A stretch of DNA of 39,740 nt from Acidobacteriaceae bacterium (GTDB lineage Bacteria > Acidobacteriota > Terriglobia > Terriglobales > Acidobacteriaceae): NCBI GenBank assembly GCA_030041045.1, contig JASHOQ010000043.1, positions 1 to 39,740 of the forward strand. The letters are read 5' to 3'. The notes below the pieces were generated by a model, which was not told the DNA's origin, searched no databases, and saw only the letters and a program-made list of their open reading frames with translations. A program made the translations under genes and the position numbers. This document shows, piece by piece, positions 1 to 6,737 of the stretch (position 1 is the stretch's first letter; each line of letters opens with the position of its first letter).

Positions 1-882
1 AAGATTCGCGCGATGTTCGACGACCGGGGCCGCGCTGTGGAGGAAGCCGGACCCTCGACGCCGGTGGAAGTCCTCGGTCTGGAGAGCATGCCTGACGCCG
101 GCGACACGTTCCTTGTCGTCAGCGATCGCGACAAGGCTCGGGGAATTGGGCAGTACCGCAAGATGCGCGAGCGCGAGGCACAGCTGGCCAAGTCGTCGCG
201 GGTTACGCTGGAAGGCCTGGCCGATCAGATCAAGCAGGCCGGCGTGAAAGACCTGCCGCTGATCATCAAGGGCGACGTGACCGGCTCGGTAGAAGTACTG
301 GCCGACTCGCTGGTGAAGATGTCCACCGAGAAGGTGCGCATCAAGGTAATCCACTCGGGCGTAGGCTCGATCACCGAGAGCGATGTGCTGCTGGCGACGG
401 CTTCCAACACCATCATTATCGGCTTCAACGTGCGGCCGGAGCGCAAAGCCGCGGAGCTGGCGCAACAGGAGAACGTGGAGATTCGCCTGCACTCGATCAT
501 CTACGAGCTGCAGGACGAGATTCGCCTGGCCATGATGGGTCTGCTGGAGCCGATGTTCAAAGAGAGCTACCTGGGCCGCGCGGAGGTGCTGAACATCTTC
601 AAGATTCCGAAGGTGGGCACCATCGCCGGCTGCCGCGTGCAGGACGGCGTCATCCGCCGCGACGCCGAGGTGAAGGTCTCGCGCGACGGCGAGCAGATCT
701 TCAAGGGCAAGATCGCCTCGCTCAAGCGCTTCAAAGACGACGCCCGCGAGGTGACCAATGGCATGGAGTGCGGCATCGGCATCGCCAACTTCAGCGACAT
801 CAAGGAAGGCGACGTGCTGGAGGCGTTCTCCACGGAGAAGATCGCCGCCGACCTGGGCGCGCTGACCTCGGCCAAAGCGTAA
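1..882 (+). CDS. infB: Translation initiation factor IF-2, C-terminal part (5' end outside window)
   Basis: IF-2 is the GTPase that places initiator fMet-tRNA on the 30S ribosome and promotes subunit joining in the cytoplasm. The frame is open from base 1, so the gene is cut by the window edge. What remains is the last 293 or so residues: the end of the domain II beta-barrel, the linker helix (QYRKMREREAQLAK), domain III beginning near DLPLIIKGDVTGSVEVL, and the C-terminal fMet-tRNA-binding barrel (GTIAGCRVQDGVIRRDAEV, ending in the typical NFSDIKEGDVLEAF). The G domain is not in view. The reading frame is intact to a TAA stop. The neighbour downstream is not rbfA, the usual partner of infB, but a toxin-antitoxin pair, and a degenerate second copy of the gene's last 45 bases lies behind that pair at 1727-1773. 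The family assignment is certain. Confidence 0.97.
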   Translation, partial: KIRAMFDDRGRAVEEAGPSTPVEVLGLESMPDAGDTFLVVSDRDKARGIGQYRKMREREAQLAKSSRVTLEGLADQIKQAGVKDLPLIIKGDVTGSVEVLADSLVKMSTEKVRIKVIHSGVGSITESDVLLATASNTIIIGFNVRPERKAAELAQQENVEIRLHSIIYELQDEIRLAMMGLLEPMFKESYLGRAEVLNIFKIPKVGTIAGCRVQDGVIRRDAEVKVSRDGEQIFKGKIASLKRFKDDAREVTNGMECGIGIANFSDIKEGDVLEAFSTEKIAADLGALTSAKA

Positions 883-902
883 TCCGATCTCGGAACGCAA
901 GA

Positions 903-940
903 CGCGCGGAGCTCGATATGGGTTCGCGCGCTTTTGCTTT
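903..940 (+). terminator. Probable intrinsic terminator of infB
   Basis: The stem CGCGCGGA (903-910) pairs with TTCGCGCG (923-930) with one G-U pair and a 12-nt loop. It is followed by the T-rich run CTTTTGCTTT. It begins 20 bases after the infB stop codon. The T-rich tail also contains the -35 box proposed for the next gene, so terminator and promoter appear to be nested. Confidence 0.55.
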
Positions 941-962
941 CCACGGAAAGGAATCCTATACT
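934..962 (+). promoter_or_regulatory. Sigma70-type promoter of the toxin-antitoxin pair, predicting a leaderless mRNA
   Basis: TTGCTT (934-939) and TATACT (957-962) are separated by exactly 17 bp. The antitoxin ATG begins at 969, only 7 bases after the -10 box, so transcription would start at or next to the A of the start codon. No Shine-Dalgarno sequence fits in between. Both boxes match the consensus well; the leaderless reading is inference. Confidence 0.55.
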
Positions 963-968
963 CAGCCT

Positions 969-1217
969 ATGCGGGTGACGGTTCAATTGCCGGATGACCT
1001 GGCGCAGCGAGCCAATGCCACGCGCGAAGCGCTGGAGGCATTCGCGATCGAAGGCTATCGCTCCGGCGCGTTCACCACGCAGCAGGTGCGCGAATTGCTC
1101 GGCTTCGAAACTCGCTACGAATTGGACGGATTTCTCAAGGCCCACAAGGTTTGGGAGCGCGCCTACAGCGTTAGGGATCTCGAGAAGGATGCGGCTGCCT
1201 TTGAACGTCACGCATGA
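969..1217 (+). CDS. UPF0175-family antitoxin-like protein
   Basis: This 82-residue protein begins MRVTVQLPDDLA and has the UPF0175 layout: a short N-terminal beta strand and helices (residues 1-30), then a small HTH-like part with AFTTQQVRELLGFETRYELDGFLKAH around 32-57. Proteins of this family commonly sit directly before PIN-domain DUF3368 toxins, as here: its TGA stop overlaps the ATG of the next gene by 4 bases (ATGA), which implies translational coupling. It probably binds and silences the PIN toxin and may autoregulate the pair. The ATG at 969 was chosen over upstream in-frame starts because those lie inside infB, and because a good promoter ends 7 bases before it. No ribosome-binding site is visible. 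Family assignment is good; antitoxin activity is inferred from the pairing. Confidence 0.85.
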   Translation: MRVTVQLPDDLAQRANATREALEAFAIEGYRSGAFTTQQVRELLGFETRYELDGFLKAHKVWERAYSVRDLEKDAAAFERHA

Positions 1218-1696
1218 TCGTCGTCGCTGATACCTCGCCCCTCAATTACCTAGTACTTATTGATCAGCCGAACCTCCTGCCGGCTCTTTTTGGAACGGTC
1301 CTGGTTCCACAAGCTGTCGCACGCGAGCTGCAACACACAAGAACTCCGGAAAAGGTGAGGCAGTGGATGAGCAGTGCGCCCGCGTGGCTGCAGGTACGCA
1401 GCATTCAAACCGGCCCGCCCGCGTCGCTCCTGATGCTGGATATCGGCGAGCGTGAAGCCATTCAACTGGCAATCGAAGTCGGGGCCGACGCGGTTCTCAT
1501 CGACGACGCGGAAGGCCGAAGCTTGGCGGAATCGTTCGGCCTGCCGGTGCGCGGCACGCTCGGCATCTTGGAGCACGCGAGCCGTCTGGGAATCGTCGAC
1601 CTGAAGCAGGCATTTGCACTACTCGAACAAACCAACTTCCGCATCTCGCCTGAATTGCGGGAAGCCCTTCTCCGCCGAAATGCGTCCGCGATCTGA
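1214..1696 (+). CDS. PIN-domain toxin of the DUF3368 family (predicted RNase)
   Basis: The protein has 160 residues, normal for DUF3368/VapC-like proteins. The acidic PIN residues are present: the N-terminal strand VVADTSPLNYL (Asp6), LDIGEREAIQLA near residue 76 (the conserved D-x-GE-x-EA motif), and VLIDDAEGRSLA near 94 (paired Asp). PIN domains are metal-dependent ribonucleases, and in toxin-antitoxin pairs they cut tRNA, rRNA or mRNA. Translation is probably coupled to the antitoxin through the ATGA overlap. Downstream are a degenerate copy of the infB tail and a terminator-like hairpin. The reading frame and all visible catalytic residues are intact, so the toxin is likely functional. 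Its RNA target cannot be judged from sequence. Confidence 0.88.
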   Translation: MIVVADTSPLNYLVLIDQPNLLPALFGTVLVPQAVARELQHTRTPEKVRQWMSSAPAWLQVRSIQTGPPASLLMLDIGEREAIQLAIEVGADAVLIDDAEGRSLAESFGLPVRGTLGILEHASRLGIVDLKQAFALLEQTNFRISPELREALLRRNASAI

Positions 1697-1726
1697 GAAT
1701 TGAGCATCGTCCTCACTCTTCGCGCC

Positions 1727-1773
1727 GAAAAGATTGCCGCCGTCCTGGGGGCGCTGGCGTCGGCCGAGGCGCA
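1727..1773 (+). repeat. Degenerate direct repeat of the infB 3' end
   Basis: The bases match positions 834-880 at the end of infB codon for codon with scattered changes. Translated in the same register the piece reads EKIAAVLGALASAEA, against EKIAADLGALTSAKA at the true IF-2 C-terminus. The stop codon of the copy is lost. The two copies bracket the toxin-antitoxin pair. Confidence 0.75.
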
Positions 1774-1799
1774 GCGCACAGCCAACGCCAAGGGGAAAG

Positions 1800-1828
1800 G
1801 GCCCGCTGCTCGAATGGAACAGCGGGCC
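1800..1828. terminator. Terminator-like hairpin between convergent genes
   Basis: A perfect 9-bp stem, GGCCCGCTG (1800-1808) with CAGCGGGCC (1820-1828), encloses an 11-nt loop. It lies between the PIN gene (+) and the GH28 gene (-). The pyrimidine-rich stretch CCTCCTCTTT follows on the + side and CTTTCCCCTT on the - side, so it could serve both directions. Confidence 0.55.
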
Positions 1829-1858
1829 AAGCCTCCTCTTTCGTATTCTGCCAAGACG

Positions 1859-3139
1859 CTAGAACTGGAATGAGCAGCTCGGCACGCCGCCGCTCGCGCT
1901 CCAGCTGCTGTCGCTCACGTCGGTACCCGAGGGATCGAGCCCGTTCACGTTGTCGAGATACGCGTCGGTATACTCGTCGCCGTTTTGCGTGTTGCTGTCG
2001 AGATCGATGTTGCCCAGATAGACCTGGGCAAGATTGCTGGAGTTGTACCCCGCAAAGGTTTCGTAGGCGCCGGAGACGGAACTCTGAGACTTCACGCCGT
2101 TGACGATGATGTCCTGGAATTGCGGAGTGCCGGAAGTGCCGCTACAGCTTCCGTAGTAGGCATTCACGATGATCAGGTGCTTGGCATACTCGATGCAGGT
2201 GTTCTCGTAGGTCACCTGCTTCACCAGCCCGCCGCAATCCTCGTCGGTCTTGATGTTGATGGCGTTGGCATCGGTCGAGGCCGTGCCCGCGGAGTCTTTG
2301 CCGTACACGTAGTTGTTCTCGAAGAGCACGTTGGTTACGCCGTCGAAGGTCTGGCTGCCGATGGACAGACCGTGCGTGCCGTACACGTTCGTGTCCTTCA
2401 CCGTGATGTTCGACGCGGCGGCTTCGTTGGTTTTTACCGCGATGCCGTCGTCGCCGGCGGTGATGTTGGAATTAGCCACCGTAACGTCGCTGATGCTGTC
2501 GATATCGATCCCGTCCGCGTTCGCCTGGTTAGGCGAGGTGTTGATGGTCACATTCCACACCGTGGCGCCGCTGCCTTCCTGGATGTAGAGGTTGGGGTGC
2601 GCCGCATTCTGCAGCGTCATGTTGGCAATCACAAAGTTGCTCGCGCCCTGCGTCTGCACCAGGCGCGGCGTGTTGCTGAACGAGTACACGTTGGCGCGGC
2701 CGTCGATGGTGCCCGCCCCGTAGATGCCGGTGTTGCTGTTGGGAACGTAGATCAGCTCGGACTCGCTGTTATAGCTGTTGTTGCCGTAGAGCGTGACCCC
2801 GGAATCGATCACCAGAGCCTCGTCGTTTTCGATGGTCAGCATGCCGCTCAGAAAGGCGTTGTCTGACCCATTGATGTGCAGGACCACCCCTTCGCCCGTG
2901 CCTTCACAGGAGTCGAGCGCGTCCTGGATGCGCGAGGTATCGTCACTGGTCGGCGGGTCTTCGACGTCGACCTGCGAAGAGGTGAACTGCGAATCAAGCG
3001 TGGCGCAGGTCCCCGGCGTGTTCGGCTCGGAAGGGTTGCGGGGGTTGCCGGTGGCGTAGGTCTGCGCGGCAGCGGTAGCGGCGAGCGTCAAGAGAGCTAA
3101 CGCAAAGGTATGCGCTGGGGCCCTGAGAATTCTTTGCAT
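1859..3139 (-). CDS. Secreted GH28-family polygalacturonase-like glycoside hydrolase
   Basis: This 426-residue right-handed beta-helix enzyme belongs to the pectin-degrading GH28 family. A signal peptide (MQRILR, a hydrophobic run, then ATAAAQ) ends near residue 25, so it is exported. The GH28 motifs appear in order: N-x-D at 207-209 (NADGIDID), the catalytic Asp pair at 230-231 (TAGDDGIAV), and the His motif at 256 (GTHGLSIGS). The usual R-I-K is N-I-K here (295-297), so the Arg that normally contacts the galacturonate carboxylate appears to be missing. Substrate may therefore differ from plain polygalacturonate. The ATG at 3139 was chosen because GGAGG sits 5 bases upstream; an in-frame ATG 30 bases earlier lacks this. 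Promoter and a palindromic operator lie just upstream. Family is clear; precise substrate is not. Confidence 0.88.
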   Translation of the reverse strand: MQRILRAPAHTFALALLTLAATAAAQTYATGNPRNPSEPNTPGTCATLDSQFTSSQVDVEDPPTSDDTSRIQDALDSCEGTGEGVVLHINGSDNAFLSGMLTIENDEALVIDSGVTLYGNNSYNSESELIYVPNSNTGIYGAGTIDGRANVYSFSNTPRLVQTQGASNFVIANMTLQNAAHPNLYIQEGSGATVWNVTINTSPNQANADGIDIDSISDVTVANSNITAGDDGIAVKTNEAAASNITVKDTNVYGTHGLSIGSQTFDGVTNVLFENNYVYGKDSAGTASTDANAINIKTDEDCGGLVKQVTYENTCIEYAKHLIIVNAYYGSCSGTSGTPQFQDIIVNGVKSQSSVSGAYETFAGYNSSNLAQVYLGNIDLDSNTQNGDEYTDAYLDNVNGLDPSGTDVSDSSWSASGGVPSCSFQF

Positions 3140-3180
3140 GGTTACCTCCGATTGGGATAAGGAATTCAAGGTTCTTTCTG

Positions 3181-3195
3181 AGTGGTCATACCACT
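3181..3195. promoter_or_regulatory. Palindromic operator of GntR/FadR type
   Basis: AGTGGT-CAT-ACCACT is a perfect inverted repeat. Its core TGGTCATACCA fits the TNGTNNNACNA pattern of FadR-subfamily GntR regulators, a group that includes hexuronate-use repressors. It lies just downstream of the proposed GH28 start point, where a bound repressor would block transcription. No GntR gene is in the window. Confidence 0.5.
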
Positions 3196-3205
3196 ACAGC
3201 GGCGC

Positions 3206-3235
3206 AGTCTAGGAGGTTTCCTGGAGAATTGTCAA
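3206..3235 (-). promoter_or_regulatory. Promoter of the GH28 gene
   Basis: On the minus strand a perfect TTGACA (3235-3230) is followed after 18 bp by TAGACT (3211-3206, four of six matches to the -10 consensus). The start point would fall near 3199, giving a leader of about 60 nt before the GH28 ATG. Confidence 0.5.
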
Positions 3236-3566
3236 GAGTACGTGAGTCTACGCCTATTTTCTTGATTTCCACAATCCGACAGACAAAGGATAGGTCAGAC
3301 CACGCATCAAACATTTCCGTCACTGGTAGGTCCTCACAGCTCCTAACCTTGCAAGAAGGCTCTGCCTGGAGGAGACGCTTCCCTCTTTGCGGGCCGGCAT
3401 CCCCGCCGGAACCGCATCCCTCTCTCTATGCTATGGATTGACCCGATTTCTGCCGCCGCTCGATTTTTACCGCCGCTCAAGGAAGCGAATTTCCTTCCGG
3501 GCCTACAATCTCTACATCCGGCTCTACATCCGGCCGCCTTCAGCGCCCGCCGGCACAGGGGGATCC
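3236..3566. other. Intergenic region between divergent GH28 and PLD genes
   Basis: Beyond the GH28 promoter and operator nothing else stands out. No convincing small gene or RNA gene is visible. An in-frame extension of the PLD gene back to 3387 exists, but it has Arg/Pro-rich, non-coding-looking composition and no signal peptide. Confidence 0.4.
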
Positions 3567-4583
3567 ATGGAAGACCCGCGCTCCGCCCATGAGACGCACC
3601 GCAGCAAGCCACCCGCTCCCCCCGCACCGCCGGCTCCTGCAACGCCGCCCAGGCCGCCCGCGCCTTCTGAGCAGAATGCGAGCTATACTCTCGTCGTCGA
3701 ACCCGACCAGGGCCTCACGGCGATTTACAACCTCATCGCGTCGGCTAAGAAATCCATCGATATGACGATGTACGAGCTCACTGACGCCACCGTGATCGAT
3801 GCGCTCGCCGCAGCTGCGGCCAACGGCCTGGCCGTGCGCGTCATCCTCGACCAGAACGAGGAAAAAGCCGCCAACACACCGGCCTACAATTCGCTCCAGG
3901 CAAAAAAAGTCGGGGTGCACTGGGCCAACCCCGCGTACGCCGTCACCCACCAGAAGACCGTCACCGTGGATGCGGCGACCTCCGCCATCATGACGCTGAA
4001 TCTCACCCCCGAGGCCTATGCCACAACGCGCGACTTCGCCGTCATCACCAATGACGCAGCCGATGTAGCCGCCATTGAAACCACCTTCAGCGCCGACTTC
4101 ACCAACGCCGCCATCACTCCGCCCACCGGCGACAACCTCGTCTGGAGCCCGACCAACTCGCTCAGCTCGCTCCAGGCGCTCATCAACGGCGCCACGCATT
4201 CGCTGCTCATCGCGCAGGAGGAGTTCGACGACACGACCATCCAATCCGATCTCATTTCTGCGCTCAAGCGCGGAGTCTCGGTAACTCTCGTCCAGGAGAA
4301 CGAGAATAATAAGTACACCTCCACGCTCACCCCTCTCAAGCAGGGCGGCGCCAAGATCGCGGTTTACACTTCAACGAAATCCAGCGCTTACTACATTCAT
4401 GCCAAGGCTGTGCTGGCCGACTACTCGACCGCCCAGGCGAAACTCTTCCTCGGCTCGGAAAACTTCTCCGCCGATTCGCTAGGCAAGAACCGCGAACTCG
4501 GTCTGATCTTCTCCGATCCGGCCTGCATGACCGGCGTATACAACGCGCTCACCAAGGACTTCAACGGCGGCACGCCGTTTTAG
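3567..4583 (+). CDS. Phospholipase D-like protein with two HKD motifs
   Basis: This 338-residue member of the PLD superfamily has two copies of the catalytic H-x-K-x4-D motif, HQKTVTVD at 128-135 and HAKAVLAD at 278-285, so one chain can build the complete active site. The first motif is followed by TLNLTPEAY and the second by FLGSENFS, the usual Asn/Ser-containing strands. Family members cleave or transfer phosphodiesters (phospholipids, cardiolipin synthesis, nucleic acids). The N-terminus (14-35) is a Pro/Ala-rich linker and no signal peptide or membrane segment is seen from this start. The ATG at 3567 was chosen because a purine-rich AGGGGG lies just upstream. If an earlier start were used a basic N-terminal extension would be added. 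Substrate is unknown; a nuclease or a phospholipase role are both possible. Confidence 0.8.
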   Translation: MEDPRSAHETHRSKPPAPPAPPAPATPPRPPAPSEQNASYTLVVEPDQGLTAIYNLIASAKKSIDMTMYELTDATVIDALAAAAANGLAVRVILDQNEEKAANTPAYNSLQAKKVGVHWANPAYAVTHQKTVTVDAATSAIMTLNLTPEAYATTRDFAVITNDAADVAAIETTFSADFTNAAITPPTGDNLVWSPTNSLSSLQALINGATHSLLIAQEEFDDTTIQSDLISALKRGVSVTLVQENENNKYTSTLTPLKQGGAKIAVYTSTKSSAYYIHAKAVLADYSTAQAKLFLGSENFSADSLGKNRELGLIFSDPACMTGVYNALTKDFNGGTPF

Positions 4584-4643
4584 AGCTCTCTAGGAAATCT
4601 CGTAGGGACGCGTAGCTCAGCGCAGGGCCGTCGCCGCTTGGGG

Positions 4644-6455
4644 TCATCCCAACGGATATCGCTCGATCTCAATGCATGCGCGCGCTGCGGTGCGGATGAG
4701 CGCGACCGGGTCGGCCGGCACGTGGCGCGCCAGCCTGCGCAGAATGGCGAGTTGCGTGCGCAACGCATCGCCCTCGCCGCAAGCGGCCAGGATGCGCCGC
4801 GCGGCCTGCTCGGCGGGCCCGATCGTCTCTTCGGCCAGCAAACCCGCCATGGCCGCAGCCGCCGGGGCGGTGCTGCGTCCGGTTGCGGCCAGCTTCTGCG
4901 CCCGCACCAGCGCGGACTCGAGCGCGTAAATCTGGCTGATCATGTCCGCCAAATCGGCCATCACTTCCTGTTGCTGGTCGAGCTCGAGCTTGAAGCGCTG
5001 GCTGGCCACTCCGGCGGCAAAGAGGGCGATTTTGCGCGCCTGGGCAAGCATGCCGGCCTCGCGCCCAAGGGGTTCGTCCGCCTCGCCCGCGGCATCGAAC
5101 GATCCCGGAGCCGTCGCTTCCTCCATCACCCGGTTGATGGCCGGCAGCAGGGGCAAGCTCCCGCTCAGCGCCTGCTTCATCAACCATCCTGAAATGATGA
5201 GCCGGTTGATCTCGTTCGTTCCCTCAAAAATCCGGTTGATGCGCGCATCGCGGTAGGTCCGCTCCGCCGGATATTCTTCCACGTAACCGTATCCGCCCAT
5301 GGTGGCCACCAGCTCGTCGGCCACAAAGCTGAGCATCTCCGATCCGTACACCTTCAGAATCGAGCACTCCACGGCGTACTCGCCGATGGTCCGCGGCACA
5401 TCGATCTTCGCCTTCGTCCCATCGGACTTGCCGGCGCGCAGCTCCGCCAGGCTCTGCTCGAGCATGCCTGCCGTGCGATAGGCCATGCTTTCGGCGGCAA
5501 AGAGCCGCGCCGCGCTCAAGGCAATTTTCTTCTGGATCAGGCCCATCTCCGCGATCGCTTTGCCGAAGGCCTGCCGCTGCCTGGCGTAGCGGATCATCTC
5601 TCCGACTGCGTGCCGCGCGCCGCCCACGCAGGCCACGCCGAGCTTGAAGCGGCCCATGTTCAGCACATTGAAAGCAATGTGATGGCCCTTGCCGGCTTCG
5701 CCCAGCAGATTTTCCCGGGGCACCTTGCAATCCTGAAAGACCAGCGCGCAGGTGGACGAGCCGCGGATGCCGAGCTTGTGCTCTTCTGCACCCACGCTCA
5801 ATCCCGGCGTTTCCCGCTCCACCAGGAATGCGGAGAATTTTTCGCCGTCAATTTTCGCGAACACGGTAAACAATCCGGCGGTGCCGCCGTTCGTGATCCA
5901 GTGCTTTTCGCCGTTCAGAATGTAGCCCGAACCATCGGGCGCAAGCGCCGCGCGCGTGCGGATGTTCATCGCATCCGAGCCTGAGCTTGCTTCGGAAAGC
6001 CCATACGCCCCGATCCATTCGCATGTCGCCAGCTTGGGCAGATAGCGCTGCTTCTGCTCCTCCGTTCCGTACCAGGCCAGCGGCAGTGTGCCAATCCCCA
6101 CGTGCGCGCCGAAAGCCGTGGAAAAGCTGGCCAGTACGGAGACGTGATCCGTAATCACCGTGGAGGTGATCTTGTCCATCCCCAGGCCGCCGTACTCCTC
6201 GGGGATTTCGACGGCGGTGAACCCCAACTCCGCCGCCTTGCGCAGCAGCTTCGCCATTGCGCCTGGCTCTTTGGCCTCGATGGGCGCCACGGCGGGCAGA
6301 ATCTCCTCGCGGGTAAAGCGCTCTGCCGTCGCGGCAATCTGGCGCTGCTCCTCGGTCAGGTCTTCGGGCGTGAACACCTCGGCGGGCGCGCGGGTTTCCA
6401 GCAGAAAACTGCCGCCGGCGGGCGCTGCGATTTGCGATGCGGTGGAGGTGGACAT
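4644..6455 (-). CDS. Acyl-CoA dehydrogenase (FadE/VLCAD-like)
   Basis: This flavoprotein of 603 residues carries out the first, FAD-dependent step of fatty-acid beta-oxidation. The N-terminal helical domain (about 20-140) starts with FTPEDLTEEQRQIAATAERF. The middle beta domain has the FAD-contact motifs YGLSEASSGSDA and HWITNGG. The C-terminal domain carries RIFEGTNEINR with the catalytic base Glu411. The extra C-terminal helical part (about 430-603) is the length seen in very-long-chain-type enzymes rather than the shorter 380-residue family. The ATG at 6455 was chosen for an AGGAGA ribosome-binding site 5 bases upstream. It stands alone, divergent from the glycosyltransferase gene; no electron-transfer flavoprotein or thiolase gene is nearby. 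Chain-length preference cannot be read from the sequence. Confidence 0.95.
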   Translation of the reverse strand: MSTSTASQIAAPAGGSFLLETRAPAEVFTPEDLTEEQRQIAATAERFTREEILPAVAPIEAKEPGAMAKLLRKAAELGFTAVEIPEEYGGLGMDKITSTVITDHVSVLASFSTAFGAHVGIGTLPLAWYGTEEQKQRYLPKLATCEWIGAYGLSEASSGSDAMNIRTRAALAPDGSGYILNGEKHWITNGGTAGLFTVFAKIDGEKFSAFLVERETPGLSVGAEEHKLGIRGSSTCALVFQDCKVPRENLLGEAGKGHHIAFNVLNMGRFKLGVACVGGARHAVGEMIRYARQRQAFGKAIAEMGLIQKKIALSAARLFAAESMAYRTAGMLEQSLAELRAGKSDGTKAKIDVPRTIGEYAVECSILKVYGSEMLSFVADELVATMGGYGYVEEYPAERTYRDARINRIFEGTNEINRLIISGWLMKQALSGSLPLLPAINRVMEEATAPGSFDAAGEADEPLGREAGMLAQARKIALFAAGVASQRFKLELDQQQEVMADLADMISQIYALESALVRAQKLAATGRSTAPAAAAMAGLLAEETIGPAEQAARRILAACGEGDALRTQLAILRRLARHVPADPVALIRTAARACIEIERYPLG

Positions 6456-6737
6456 ACTTCTCCTGACAGTGCCAACGTTACGCGAGTCACCGCCTCCCTC
6501 GCAAATTGGCAAGACCAGCACGCGCGCCAGTCTTCCAGCGGCAAATACCTGAAAAAACTAAGTTACGCGACCACAATAAGTACCCAAGGTCCAATGAAGC
6601 GGCGGAGATCTGTGCGCGTGCGGCCAAAAAGCCGGCCCTCCTGGCCAGGCTCAAATCTCGTCCTAAGTGATGGAAATCGCAGGCCCAACCTCACTCCTCG
6701 CTTACAATGGAGTTAATCCCTTTCGGGGGATCTCACT

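Noticed and set aside
3387..3566. N-terminal extension of the PLD-like protein
   Set aside because: The added residues have no signal peptide or family similarity, and a better ribosome-binding site lies before 3567.
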